From Pyricularia pennisetigena (lineage: Eukaryota > Ascomycota > Sordariomycetes > Magnaporthales > Pyriculariaceae), in the NCBI RefSeq assembly GCF_004337985.1, contig NC_043740.1:1655200-1719199 (forward strand): a stretch of DNA of 64,000 nt. Direction: 5' to 3'. Position 1 is the stretch's first letter, and each line of letters starts with the position of its first letter. A program made the position numbers and the translations under genes. Below the pieces are notes generated by a model. That model was not told the origin of the DNA and searched no databases. It worked only from the letters and a program-made list of their open reading frames with translations. This document shows, piece after piece, positions 11,501-24,579 of the stretch.

Positions 11501-14500
11501 ATTTGCTGAGTAGAGATGGCGGCAATCGTGACGGACCTGTCGACAACAGGGCCTATTATGTCGCTGAGTGCCTTGGTGATTGCTTGGTTCGTAATCTGAG
11601 TCATTCTCTCGTGGCTCACCACCATCTCGTTGACTGGAGGAATCTGGAGGAATGGAGTGAGATCTGGGATTGACGGAGCAACTGCATGCGGCGAAAGGCC
11701 GCTCCCAACACCTGGTGCCAAGCCATTGAGGGAGAGGTTCTCGAACGGCTCAAGTGTGTCGGCAGGCAGAAGATCAACCGCATCCTCGGCCATGACGCGG
11801 TTAAGTAGCTCGCCAGAGGGTTCGATGCTCTTGTGGTCAAGCTCCAGTCCTTTGCAAAGTACCTCGATCTCAAACTTCAGGTTGAGCTTTAACTCGGCAT
11901 TATGGTAGAGCTCGATGAGGAGATGTATAATGTCCATCAACCAAGGGTTTTGCTTTTGGAAGACGGTGGACTTCTTGCCTTGAATGAGGACCTTGCAGAC
12001 GAAGGGAATAACTACAAGGAGTCTCTTGGTGTCGTGAGCCTCCATGAGCAGTTGTTTGAAGGCAATGTTCTTATGCTTGATTGGCTTGTCTCTAGCCAAA
12101 GTCAGTAATCCTAGCCACCCGCCGAGGTTCTTCAGATGCATCCGCTCAGTAGAGTTGTGCGCGGTAGACTCTGCGTTGAGTATGCGGGAGACACTGATAT
12201 AAGTCTCTCTGAGTACTTCAGCCCACAGAGACTTATCCCCAAACTGTTCTACCAGTTTCAAGTAGACATCATGGTAGTTGGGTTGCATCTTGGCTCTTTC
12301 CTCAACCAGATGGCTCGCAAACCACTGCTTGTGTCCCCGGTCTAACATCTCTGCCAATTCCTTGAACATGGCCTGAAGTGTATTTTCCGTGATGTTGTTG
12401 AGCACAAACTGAATCTTGCCTTGAGTGTCATCGTCGGGGTCTTCGAAACCTGCGTCGGCCGGGCGTCGATCAACGTTAATGGCAGTGAATGGAGGCGGAT
12501 GGTGCTCATTGTCGCCGCCATCCTCAGCATTGCCGTTAGTCAATGCATCACCACCATTGCGAGTATTTGCCATTGACTCCTCCTGGTTGCGGATGACATC
12601 CTCGGCCTTCTTCCAAGCTTCGGTGCCCTGCAGGCCCGGAACCTGTAGTAGCTGTGCGCAGAAGCCTGGCCACTCCTTCAGCCTGCCGAAAAGCTGCATC
12701 AAAGCCTGCAGCCCGAATTTGTACATCGCCTCGTTGGGTGTGTTTTCCTGAACGGCCTGTAGGATCATGCCAAGTCCAACCTCGAGTGGTATGTCGGCAA
12801 TGAGTTTCTGCGCGATTATGCCGCCGAACAAGACTGCGGTTGTGGCGAGAGCCTCCAAGGGGTACCCGGCAAAGTGGATGTACTCATCGAACAAGCCATG
12901 TATCATACATGCAAAGATGTCTTGGTCCAGAGGGTCCCGGGAACGTTTGTAATTCTCCAAGACTTGAACGATTTCTCGAACCTCGACTTCATCGCTGTAC
13001 ATCTTCTTGTAGTGCAGCTCCATCTTGGCATTGGCAGCAGGAGGAAGAGCATTACCCTCCCTGCCATTGGCATCGATAATATCGTCGAAATCGCCTCCGT
13101 AGTTGATCAACCGCGGGTAGACAGTGATACACGTCCTTTGAACTCTGATCAGCTCCGGTATAGGCTGATGCTTGGGCAAAAAATCCGACAGCATGCTTAG
13201 CAAAACATAGACTGTTTTGACTCGCAAGGGAGTTGTCGTCCTGATGGGGACGTTTCCGTCGGGTTGCCTCTGGAATTTGAGCTCCTGCTCAGCCTTGATC
13301 GCCAAAAACTGAAGCAGATACCGCGCCAGGTCTTGTTGCCGTTCACCCGAATTCCTAGCCAACTCAGCAAAGTCGACGCGCCCTTCAGCGTGCGCCATGG
13401 CGGCCAGGTCGAGACCGAATCCAGTGGTCATTGATACGAGCTGGTCAATCCAACGGTGGTTCACGGCGTGTTTGAAGATATATGGCAGTTCATGGGGACG
13501 CAGAGCGTGGGCGTCGACGAGTCGTTGCCTGACCCACGCACTGTCCTTCCTCCACAGACTGTCCAGCACAAAATCGTACCAAGGAGACCTCTCGTAAAGG
13601 AAATTGTCGAAAAGTGTAGTGAGGGTCTCGTCCGTCACCCCGGGCCAGGGCTTGGGTACGTTAAAGGCGGACACAACGAAGATATCGAGGTTGGGCACGA
13701 CCACTTGCTGAAAGAGACGCTTTGCCTCGGGCGTATCGGAGGCAGGCGTCGACTTGAGGGCCACATGGAAGATTGCTAGTATGGCGGCCATCGAGACCAG
13801 AGGATGCTTGACCGCTACTGAAGCCCTTTCGCGAACAGCTGGTGCAGATTGCGAATAGGCATCGAGGGTCAAAGTAGTTTGAACAACTGGGACGCTGGTA
13901 ATATCTAGCTGCTCCGGTCCGAGAGAAGTGAGCGCACAGATAAACGACAACTGCGCCTCAGTATTCTCCCAGTTCCCACCCCAAAGTTGTTGTATATCAA
14001 AGGAACTATCCTCCTGGGCCACGGGAACCAGAGCATTGAAAAGTCGGAGAAACTGCTCGGAGGACACGCGCGAGTCGCAGTGATCGAAGCACGATACAAC
14101 GGCCTGCCATCTGAAGGTAGATCCAACAACCTGTCTCAAAGCCCTAACGAGAACAGCCGGGTTCAGTTTGGGTGTCTGGCTGATGGTTGTGTACATTAAG
14201 GCGTTGGCCACCAGCTCTTCACCGAGAGGCGCATTGGACGGCCTGTTCTGCAGATATTTGGCGCATGCATCAGGATCGCGCGTAAACTCTGAACCAGTCT
14301 TCTTGATGTACATCGTTAAAGCGTTGGCAGACTTGTCGCCAAGGAGACGAAGGAGATCAAGTGCAGCCATGACCTCAGGTGGGGATGTTTGGTCAGCCTG
14401 TGCGAATCTTGCGCCAACTTTCAGAACCAGTTCGGACTTGGCTTGGGTTGTGAAGGTTGGCGGGTGCTCCTGAATGAATCGATCGATAATCAGCGAGATA

Positions 14501-15357
14501 AATGACGGTGATAAATCAGCATGTTCCCCGGCAGGTCTTGAGAGAATGTTGAGAAAGGTTGGATAGTTTGTCGACAGAATCGCGTCGGCTGATCGGGTTG
14601 GGTTAGCAGAGCTCCAGAGCGGCGCGAAAAACGCAGCAGCAGTATCCAGCATCGGTACTCACCCTTGGTCCTGAGGTCGGAACGAGTACCAAGCTTGAAC
14701 GCAAGCGCGAGAATGGTCTTTTCCAGAGGATCTAACTTGAAGTGCTCCATGAACGTTGATAGATCAAAGTCCCGAAAGATATCTTCCGTCCCTTGCTCAA
14801 TGGATTCGGCAATCTTGCGAGCCTGTTCTGGTTCATGTGCTATTTTGCGCATCTCTCCCGCGAGAATGTGGATATTGCCGGCATTGCTGCCCGGCCGGGA
14901 AATGCCCGGAAAGATTTGGGAAGCATTGCCTGCTACCAGACGGGCGAAATATCGAGTAAATACTTCCATGCCGTTGTCATCGATGAGCTGCAGATCAAGC
15001 GCGCGGTGATGGTTAGCATGGTGTGAGTTTGTAACCGAGTGCTTATCTCGTTGTTGGAGCAAGAAACTCAATACAGCATAGCATCAGCCCAATCAAACTC
15101 ACCTTTCTCAACTGCTCCGTGTGCAGGTCCCACTTGGTGGGATCGTCCTTGTCCTCTTTAATCGTGCTCAAGAGTAGATATACTTGAGCTATACTGATCT
15201 TGCTAACGCTGGTCCCAGTGGGGCTACTGGTACTTGGGCTTGCACCAGCACTGAGACCGCCTGTCAGCGAGGGATGGGGCGAGTGGCTGCTGCCGGTCTG
15301 CAGCGCCTGGGGATTATTCGGCGAGAACGTTCCTGTCCTGGGCGGCGGGGGGCCCAT
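8512..15357 (-). CDS. NOT1: CCR4-NOT complex scaffold subunit NOT1
   Basis: NOT1 (yeast Cdc39) is the scaffold of the CCR4-NOT complex, which shortens mRNA poly(A) tails and regulates transcription and translation. Exons are 15357-15103, 14987-14663, 14588-8653 and 8565-8512, giving 2189 residues, within the usual range for fungal Not1. The N-terminal 70 residues are Pro/Ser-rich. Helical HEAT-like repeats follow. The CAF1-binding MIF4G-like domain lies at about 920-1130 (starts near KIQFVLNNITENTLQAMFKE). The DUF3819/CNOT9-binding region lies at about 1180-1330 and contains VDRSVTIAAISTQQMIHKDF. A Gln/Pro/Ser-rich linker (about 1360-1440) separates it from the C-terminal NOT1 superfamily-homology domain (about 1650-2170) that docks NOT2-NOT3/5. 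The last exon supplies only 17 residues and the stop; its GTAAGT donor and CAG acceptor keep the frame. Start 15357 is the only in-frame ATG of exon 1. Confidence 0.95.
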
Positions 15358-16875
15358 GAGGATCTGGTTGTGGGTGTAGGTCGGCAGAAGTTGGAGCGTC
15401 TATCCCCTACACGATAGAGCCCCTTGCTGGTGAGGTGAGGTAGCAAGATGACTGCCGAGCTGCGCTACGGTAGCCTGGGCCGCATGGACGAAGGACAGCT
15501 TGCGGGTCGGCGCTGCACCTGGCGACGGGCGTCGAAAGCAGCCTTTCAAAGGTAAGAGATACTATGCTTCAACTTGAAAGTAGACGAACGGCCTGGCGTG
15601 ATCGACTCAAAGCATCGAATGAGTGGGCTGACTGGGAGGGGAAAGGTTGGGCGACCTAACGGAGGCAGGTAAGGCAATGACGAAGGTTTGTGACGTGTCG
15701 AGATATCAGATCCGCCAGGGCGACTCAGCGAAGTGAAATCCAGAAGCCGATCAACTTGACCGCAGTAGCAAAGATTGATGATTCGAATAGGCGTCGGCGC
15801 ATGTGCGTGTGATTGGGTAGCTGCTGGTGGTGTTGGTTCACGGTGGGCAGCTTTTGGAGTTGGACGATGCTAATAACCTTTTTCCCACGGCGCAAGAACG
15901 GAATGCCAAATTGTCACTCGTCCATTCGAAAGCCTTGCCCGGTACGGTGGTCCGTGCCGATTGACTGAGCTTAGTCCGACCAAGGGTTGAGTGGGCCGCT
16001 GGTTCACATTTTGCATACCCTAACCCTCCGAATATTTGATCTCGTTATCATTGCCTGATGGAGCGAGCGAGCCTTGGTTGCTGGGGGCGTGGTAAGTGCG
16101 ATTTCTCCACACAGCATCTATTAAATCAGCCCCCAATGAAGAGTCCGGAGACTTTTAGCTACGCTAGCCATGACAAGCCAGAGTAAGCGATACCGTGTAT
16201 GCCTGACTGACAGTTTAGATACAGATCTTTCTGTTAAGGTATAATTACAAGAGAATTGTCTTGGCCTTCAGTCGCAACAATGGCTTGGACAATACAATGG
16301 TGTTCAGCACGAGAAAACAAGCAAGGTGAAACAAAGAGTGACTGCTGGGTTTCCTTTGTGTCCCAGGTCGATTTAAGGGTGTTACTACGGAATTACACTA
16401 GCTACAGACTGCTTTGACAAAAAAAAAAAAAAAAAAACAGGTCGGTCGGTTGATGTGGGAGGGCGGCTGGTGGAGGCAACGGAAGAGGGCCCCTGTCGTG
16501 CACGCCGAAGCGCGGTCGTTGCCCGGTCAACACGCCAGCCTGAAGCTCCCAAAGCCACTGGGTGGTTTACTTCATTACTCCAGAGCTCAAAGGCTCTACC
16601 CACTGCATCTTGACTTTGCTCATTGTCTTACGCATTAATGAGCCCGCAGTCCAAACTACCACAAATCCCGTAGGTTCAAACAATAATAATCTTACCAGCA
16701 TTCTTAAAACATTATTCTCGACCACCACAGCGGAAACTCCTCCAGAAGAGGGGGTTGTTTTTACCGGGCAACCTAGCATTCTTCCGCAGACGACGGAGTA
16801 TTAACTGAGCCCCCGCGACCATCGCCGCCAGTAACAAATTCTAGTCTCTCGCCCCTGACTTGGGCTGCTGGTATT
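15358..16875. other. divergent promoter region of NOT1 and the F-BAR gene
   Basis: Both 5' ends face into this 1.5-kb region. It contains a telomere-like decamer CCCTAACCCT (16018-16027), a 19-nt A tract (16419-16437) and no supported ORF. Confidence 0.6.
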
Positions 16876-19800
16876 ATGCCGGCAGCAACGAATGATGGGC
16901 CAACTGTGGCCTTGTCTTGTGCGTCTTTCGTCCATTCGGTTTGTTCCTAGTAGAGGGGCAGAAGTTCCGCTGACAGGAAACTGTGATTAGTTGCCAACAA
17001 TTTTTGGGGCAAAGAAGACGCAGGTGTTGGACCACTTCTTGAGCGTATGCATGGCGCCAAACAAACATGCGATGAGCTACGATCGTTCTACAATGGTAAG
17101 GCGTCCGTTACGGCTACCATGCGCACCAAACAGAGCCATCATTGACAGTTAATTGGTTTCCTTATAGCCCGTGCCTCGATAGAGGAAGAATACTCAAGAA
17201 AGCTTCTTTCTTTGTGTCGGAAACCGTTGGGATCGCAAGAAATGGGCAGTCTAAAGAACTCGCTCGATACGGTACGAGGAGAGCTCGAGTCTATGGGGAA
17301 GCAACACCAGAGCAATGCCGCCCAAATGAGGAGCGAGCTGGAGGAGCCATTGGCTGCTTTTGCTGGAGCAATGAAGGAGCGACGAAAGATTGTGCAGAAT
17401 GGCATCGAGAAGCTCCTGAAGCTGAAAATACAGCAGACACAGCACGTAAACAAGGTACGCACAGAACAAAGGCTAGGATAGCCGCCAGTAGCAAAGCAAC
17501 CGTGACTGACAACAATTCTCCGCGACAGACTCGTGATCGATACGAGCAGGAATGCCTGAAGATCAAAGGCTATCTTGCACAGGGACACATGGTGATGGGC
17601 CAGGAGGAGCGGAAAAACAAAGCCAAGTTGGAGAAGACTCAGATTAGCCTAGCGACTACCAACACCGAGTACGAAAATGCAGTCAAAGCTCTCGAGGACA
17701 CCACAGCCCGCTGGAACCGGGAGTGGAAGGGAGCAGCAGACAAATTTCAAGATCTGGAGGAGGAGCGCCTCGACTTCACCAAGAGCAGTCTATGGACCTT
17801 TGCCAACATTGCATCCACCGTTTGCGTCAGCGACGATGCTTCATGCGAGAAAATAAGGCTATCTCTTGAGAAGCTTGATGTGGAGAAGGATATCCTGACC
17901 TTTATCGGCGAGCGCGGAACTGGCCAGGAGATTCCGGCCCCGCCCAAGTACATCAACTTCTGTCGAGGCGACGTTGATTCTCAGTCGGAAGCATCAGACG
18001 ATGAAAATTACTCGGTGGCCCAGTTTCCCAGGAGCATCAACCCGGCCTACCGCTCCTCGTCGCCACAGCCATCCACTTTTGAATCGCATCATGACCCCAA
18101 CAGTGCCCTCGCACGGGAGCTGGCACACAAGGATCCACCAACATCGACGAGTCGAGAACAGACCCTGACACCTCAGAAGATTCCTCAGAAGGTACCACAA
18201 CCTGTGTCGACACCGATTGAGAGACAGACCAGGCAAATCAAGCACCAGCCGCCACCTGAGCAGAAGTACGACCCCAACGAGTTTGCGCCGGCGCCAGTCG
18301 AGAGACATGCCAGGCAAATCAAGCACCAGCCGCCACCTGAGCAGAAGTACGACCCCAACGAGTTTGCGCCGGCGCCAGCCGAAAGACATGCCAGGCAAAT
18401 CAAGCACCAGCCGCCACCTGAGCAGAAGTACGATCCCAACGAGTTTGCACCAGTGCCGCACGATCCTTATCCCATGGATGGTATGACAATGCTCTGCCGG
18501 ACAAAGCCAGGTGGCTCTGATCTGGGATCGCAGGTAGACTCGCAGCTGGGATCGCAGATAGGTTCACACATGGGCTCACAGGTCAGTTCTGTGCGTCCCT
18601 CGAGCCGGGACGGCGATGGCCACAGTGACTATTCCAGCCCCACCTCCATGTCTAGCATAGAGCCTCCGAGTGGGAAAACCTCACCCGTGAAACAAGAGCC
18701 ACCAGCTTCAGATAGGGGCGAGATGAAGAAGAAGAGCGGCTTTTTCCAACATCATAGTCCTTTCCGCCGGAAGAGCAACAAGGAGGTCCAACAACCGGCT
18801 TCTTTCAGAAACACCTGGCATTCCTCCCAATCCCCTGCATCTCGCAGCCATTCCACATATGGTGGAGGTGCGACCGAGCCTCCAATGGCCTCAAATCCAA
18901 GGTCCCCAAGCCCTGATCCCATTGACGCCAACGCCAGCCTTGCCCTCAACGTTGGACAAAATGTTTTCGCTGTGTCTACACCAAGCAGGCAGCAGAAGGA
19001 GGCTGCAGCCACTCCGGTAGCAGAGGATGATCCTATTGCGCTGGCACTCGCTGAACTAAAGGGGGTCACGGGCGGCGTGGGCAAGGTATCTTCAGTGCGC
19101 ATGTCAGCAGATCGCTACCACGGCATTGCCACTCCGGCTCCCGGCACCCAGCCACCAGCATCTCGCTCTGTTGCGAACGCGAGGGCCAACGATGCGGTCT
19201 CGTCAGGCATGAGAGGCACACCGCCGCCGTCGTATGACCAGCAAGTGCAGAGATTGGGGGTCCCCGCCGCAGCAGTGACCTCGAGAGCCATGAAGGAGAC
19301 ATCTCAGAAGTTTGTCACCCAAACACGCAGCATGTTCAATCAGCCGCCGCCCCAGTCCTCATCAGGGGCATATGCATCCCCCTCGCGACCTGGGACCCGC
19401 GGGGCCGATATGCCACGTACGGCCTCCCCTGCTCACAACGCTCGTACGGCCTCCCCTGCTCAAATGCCGCGTACAGCTTCTCCTGCTCCTACGCGTAGTA
19501 CTTCGCCACGCCCGTCAACCATTCCTGAACAGCAGCGAAGCTACCGGTCAGCCTCGCCCAATCCATATGCAGCTAGTGAACGTCAGCAACATCAGAGGAC
19601 TGGCTCATACACTCCAAGCAGGACGCAGCAGCATCGGGGGTCCGACCAGGGCTATTATCAGCGACAGAACTCCCCACGCGCCGATATGGCTCGTTCAGCG
19701 TCGCCCGCGCCGTTCAGGGGCGAGTACTCTTCAAGGCCGAACAGTAGTCATGTACAGCAAGCCGACATGTCGGTGCAGTTGGCCCCAGTTCCAGACGATG

Positions 19801-20257
19801 GGTATGGAGGGTCGCAGTATGGAGGGTCGCAGTACGGAGGGTCGCAACGAGGTAGGAACGGGCGCCCTGGTACTGCTACGGGGTCTCGAGGTTTGAATCT
19901 ATATGAGGGCGCAGGCCCTGTACAGAGAACGAGAAGCAAGAGCGTTGCGGACACAAGCCGCCAGTATACCAGAGACGGGCGTCCGATTTTGCATTTTGGT
20001 AAGTTGAACAGCACACTCCTTAGTCGTATATTCGGCATACCTTGTTTGGCCAAGTTCAAGAAAACGATCTAACTTGTAAAATTACAGCTCGGGCTTCTTA
20101 CATGTATCAAGCTGCGATTCCGGAGGAGCTTGGTTTTGCTAAAGGTGACGTCCTTGCGGTGCTGAGGCACCAGGACGATGGTTGGTGGGAGGCCGAGGTG
20201 CACGGCGGCGATGGACAAGTCGGCTTGGTCCCCAGCAATTATCTCCAAGTCTGCTAG
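16876..20257 (+). CDS. F-BAR and SH3 protein, Cdc15/Imp2/Hof1 type
   Basis: Membrane-binding scaffold of the pombe Cdc15 homology family, which links the plasma membrane to the actin ring at septation sites. Exons are 16876-16918, 16991-17095, 17168-17454, 17529-19998 and 20088-20257, giving 1024 residues. The start was chosen because a 43-nt exon 1 (MPAATNDGPTVALS) splices to FANNFWGKEDAG, the classic FCH opening. The F-BAR domain spans about 15-285 and has the expected long charged helices. A disordered middle follows with three 27-residue repeats, an LGSQ-rich stretch, many SP/TP sites (PRTASPA repeats) and three YGGSQ units. The SH3 domain occupies the last 57 residues (ALYDY equivalent is ASYMYQA; then GDVLAVL, DGWWEAEV, GLVPSNYL). 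Phosphoregulation through the SP sites is likely by analogy with Cdc15. Whether it is the Cdc15 or Imp2 orthologue needs a tree. Confidence 0.92.
18219..18461 (+). repeat. three tandem 81-bp coding repeats
   Basis: Each unit encodes 27 residues with the pattern RHARQIKHQPPPEQKYDPNE followed by FAPAPVE. Units 2 and 3 start near 18303 and 18384 and are almost identical at the DNA level; unit 1 differs at its first residues (RQTRQIK). The repeats lie between the F-BAR and SH3 domains. Confidence 0.95.
19800..19850 (+). repeat. three 15-bp coding repeats (YGGSQ)
   Basis: The unit GGTATGGAGGGTCGCA-like is repeated three times and encodes YGGSQ-YGGSQ-YGGSQ in the disordered tail of the F-BAR protein. 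Confidence 0.9.
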
Positions 20258-21317
20258 ACGCAAGCGGCTGGCGGTTATTCTACTGTCATCGTGTGTATGA
20301 GAAAGGAACTGACGTCGTTCACGAGGCATGAACTTTGTTTCTATGAGGTATCTGCATATTTCGCTTTTGTTGTTACTGTTGGTGGGGAAGGGGTTTAAAT
20401 GTTTCAAGTGCCTAACCCATTGGGTTTTGTTCGTCGTCTTTTATTACTACAGCGTGTCAGTAAATCCATTCCACAACGTAAAGGGTTTTTTTTTCTTCTT
20501 ATCTCTGTTTTCAGACAGATTCGTTATACAATCTTCGAGTATATGTAGCTGGGTCGACCTGTGTGTCCTGAGCCTTGCAATTTTGTTGTCTTTTTTTTCA
20601 ATTAATTTTGTTTGTTCGGTTTAGAATGTCAATTTCTCTCCTGCTTCCCTCACGTGCCTGCTTCTTCTTTTGCTTGTTTCGCAGACCTGTCAACACTATA
20701 TACCTTTGTTGCGGCATTGACAGGTGGCGCAAGTCTTTCATTAGCGCCAAGGTACCAGCTGTTGAATGGTCTCCCAACCTAGCCAACTCAGACCGCCTGT
20801 AATTCATAAAGCAGAAGATTATATTATAGACCCTATTGAATTAATCGAGAATTTTACACGTCCATGCTCCTGCTTCATCAAAATGCAAGGATTTAGACAC
20901 AATTGTGATGGGTTTTGTAAAGCAGCTGAACAAATTTGTCCCCAGGAGTGCCGCAATGTGCGTGTGCTCACAATTGCTGTGTGCAACCCAAATGAGGAAG
21001 CTTCGATCCCTGCAAGCCACTGCAATGCAATGGGACTTGTTTACTGGTTGGGCTATACCTAAACTCAACAAGCAGAATCCACAGTTTGGGGTGCCCAGAC
21101 TAAAAGGAAGCAAGCACGCTATAGCGAACAAACCCTGGCCCTGTCGACGTCAGCGATTAAACCTTCATCCCAGCCAGGTCCATCGATCTATCGTAGGCAC
21201 GCCTCAGTTGCTTCTGGCGTCGAGACGCTAAATAAAAACAGTCTCCCTTTCTCCCCTTACCGACGCGCCTGGAACTTGGAGGGACGGCCGAGCGGGAACT
21301 CGCGGTAAATCTTCATC
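20258..21317. other. intergenic region, no supported gene
   Basis: 3' flank of the F-BAR gene and promoter of the seipin gene, with T-rich segments at 20480-20600. No ORF in it has recognisable coding character. Confidence 0.6.
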
Positions 21318-22650
21318 ATGGCAAGTTTGCCTTGGGCTTCACCAGACCAGCTGAATTGGTTCAAAACAGCATTATTCAATACTAATGCATCCCAACCACA
21401 GGAGTACGTCAAAGATGGCTACCGCATCGCAACCTCCAAGACGGCCCAGCGAACCATGGTGCAAACCGTCTTCCTGTTCTCTGGCTCCATAATCCTGCTC
21501 TGTCTGTCAAGCCTCGCGTACATATTGTTTTACCGCAATTATCTCCCTGACCAGATCACAACCATTCCGCTGCACTTGCAGTACGGGTAAGTGAATGCAC
21601 CGCCTGGGATGCGCACTAGGATACAGCACACGCCTCGTGTCCCCTCCGCTGACAGGCAGGTGACTTGTGTACATCAGTCGTATGGAGAAGCCATTCGCGG
21701 TCGCTTCCCTTCATGATAGAAATATCAAGGATTCTCAGGAATACGACATCACCGTGTCCCTAACGGTGCCACATTCGCCGGCAAATCTGGAGCGCGGCAA
21801 CTTCATGATCTCGCTGCATCTCGCATCACTCTCCAAGTCCGAGATCCGGCAGTCACAGATACGACCTGAAGTCTTTCTCGATTCACCAAAAGTCATTTAC
21901 TCGGAGGCACGGCCAGCCCTCCTGCCATACACCTCCCCAATAATATCGATAGCGTCGCGGGTGGTCTTCCTGGGGTACTACTTACTGAGCTCGTCCTCTG
22001 AGACGACCGTACTGGTTATCCCACTGGCAGAGAGTGTTGTGTTCGGCATGGGGAAGGATTACTTTCCAACGGCGCTTCTCGTACAGATGGACTCGGGCAC
22101 CGAAGCGCCGCTGCGTACCTATGCGGCCAGCGTCACTTTTGCAGCACAGTTGAGCGGTCTGAGGTGGCTCATGTACCGGCACTGGATCGCATCCTTCGTA
22201 GTATTCACGACCCTTTTCTGGGTCTGCTCTGTCCTTTTCATGCTCATGGCCTGGCTCGTCATGGGCATGTTCTTCACACATCGGCAGCCTGTCACGGCCG
22301 AGCTCACCCCGGCAACCATCAAGAACGAGCCTCCCGAAGAAGATGACAAGTACTACGTTGATGGACCTACCAAGAAGGAATTCGAAGACGATGAGATCAG
22401 CAGTCCGGTCTCACCGGGGACGCCAGGAACACAAATTTCCAAGGGTCCTCCGCCTAGTTATCGATCAGGCAGCTCCAAGGCGAACATGAGCACAGACCTG
22501 AGATCTCCGGATGCACAGGGCAAAGACGATTATGAAAAAATGCAAGAGCGGTGGAATATGGAGCCTGGCGCGGGAGCTTCGGGGTATGAGGGAGAGGCTG
22601 AGAGCGAACACAAGCTTCGCCGAAGGTCTTCTCAGAAGAGCATCAGATGA
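21318..22650 (+). CDS. SEI1: seipin, lipid-droplet assembly protein
   Basis: Seipin (yeast Sei1/Fld1) is an ER membrane protein that oligomerises at ER-lipid droplet contacts and controls droplet formation. Exons are 21318-21586 and 21678-22650, giving 413 residues. The two-TM topology is clear: TM1 at about 48-72 (FLFSGSIILLCLSSLAYILF) and TM2 at about 258-288 (WIASFVVFTTLFWVCSVLF). Between them lies the ER-luminal seipin fold, opening with LPLHLQYG-R equivalents (IPLHLQYGRMEKPFAVASL) and containing YDITVSLTVPHSPANLERGNFMI, written here in part. The cytosolic C-terminal tail is acidic and Ser/Pro-rich and ends in a basic RRRSSQKSIR. Splicing at GG|GTAAGT and CAG|T restores the conserved QYGRM junction. 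Confidence 0.92.
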
Positions 22651-24579
22651 TTGCAAATTAGGATGTCGTTGATGGGAGTAAAAAAGAGGCCGATCAAATA
22701 TTTTGCAGGCAGGCTGGTGTTTGGGAAGCTGTACGAATCATGGCGGATGAAGAATTAACTTTTAATTCTGTGATACTAAACGCATCCTACTTGATGAATG
22801 GGATTTGGGAGAAGTAAAAGGAACAAAAAAAAAAAAATCAGCATCGTTTCTAGGGTCTGTCACTGCCTTGCAAGAGAACTGCCAAAGGGGACGAAGAATT
22901 GACTGCCGCTAACGTGGTATACTTGGGGGCTGCATCTCAATTCAAGTTTCCAAGAAAGCAGCAGACATGCCCTGTTATCGCTCCAAGCCCTCTTTTGCTG
23001 TCCCAAGCCTTCCACTTGCAGTTTTACTTTGGCAGTTGCGGTGAGCCAGCCATGGACAACGATACATGAAATGTCGGTCATTTGCCCCACGACACCCACT
23101 CGCGCCTGAATTTGCGATAGTGATTAGAATTTATGTCCATTTGCCTGGCAAGCCTGAATGCAGCGGGAGAGTCTTGTGTGTCCATGAATTTGTTATACGG
23201 TCCTGCCCTGCTGCAAGGGCAGAACAAACCCCTGTCCGCGCCGTACTAAACGGCAAGCAATGTAGCGGTCAGCGCCTGGGAAAGACTAGGCCTGCCAGGG
23301 TTGTTCCCAGCGTCTCTGGTTCAGCAGCCGCACTCACCCACCAGACTACTGTAACATATGAGAGACAGTTAACGAGAAAGATCCAATCGGACAGGCGCCC
23401 AGTTTACGGACCAACTCAAGCAACGAAGTACTATATTTCATAGTTTCGCAAAATAAAATAAAAATTTGCCTACGTTACCTAGGTAGCTTAGGGGGACCAA
23501 CAGGTACCTTGGCTGGCAAAATGACAAGGCTGTAAGCATCCATTGTTGTTCGGTCCATCGCATTGTACCGGATCGTTACCTCCTGATTTATCCAGGAATT
23601 GGGCGGCACCTACCACGCACGCCGCTCGCGCACGGTTAAGTACAGTACCACCCGCGATTCGATCCGACCCTCTCCAGCGGGCCCATGAAAGTCAGCCTCA
23701 ACACAACACAATTCGTCGTCGAGCTAGCTCATTGACTGATTGTCTCCCGCCGTTGGTCCGAGCTCAGCATCGAACATATCATATCACACTACATACTTGT
23801 TTTGCGCCTTTGGCTATCCTCTTCATGGTCGTCAACGAACCTGACTGAATTTGTAACTTCTTGCAGACCAAGCTGTATCTACCGGGGCACTCTTGATGTG
23901 CAACAAACCCTCTTTGCAGACCCTGTAACCAAATTACTGCAGCAATTTGCACGCCTCGAGTCGAGTCGCCTGTGGTCGACCCCTCTCTTCTTGGTTGGGG
24001 CGGCGGATCCTACTTCTATTCTCCACACGAGCCTGTACACGCCGCCTAGGTCTTGAATGACTGTCTACCACCACCTGTTCGGCTGTATTTTTCAACGTAC
24101 ATGCAGGCGAGACCCCGACCTCTCTGTTTCCTTTGAACGGTGGTACTGTTGCTCGCCCGCGCCAGAGGTAGCTGTCAATCCCTCACCGTACCGGAAGTGA
24201 CGGAATCAACAGGTTTCCGTCGCGGCTGAGAAGAAAAACTGCCCGCTACGCTGCAGAGCTTTCTACTATCTTCCGCCGTTTTTCTGCGAACGAGGGCAAC
24301 TTTTTGGATAGGTCGGGGCGAAGCCGATAAAAGTCTGACTGATTCACGTCTCAACGACCAGAAATCGACAAGCATTTCGGACGAGGATCTACAGATTTGC
24401 AGTGGGCACGACCGATTTCTCCGTCTTATTCCAGTGTCGTTCGCTTCGCTGCTCCGGTAGTCAACCCAAACTGGCGTTGGCGAGAACTGTGGACTGTGCG
24501 ACACAAACAACCCCGCAATACCATACTTTCAACGAACAATCAATCTTTGTGAAGCGTCCTTCTGTCCTCGCTAGCCACC
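22651..24579. other. intergenic region, no supported gene
   Basis: The region contains an A tract (22827-22839), the palindrome ACCTAGGT (23477-23484) and pyrimidine-rich DNA close to the next start codon. Nothing coding is supported. It probably includes a long 5' leader of the downstream gene. Confidence 0.55.
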
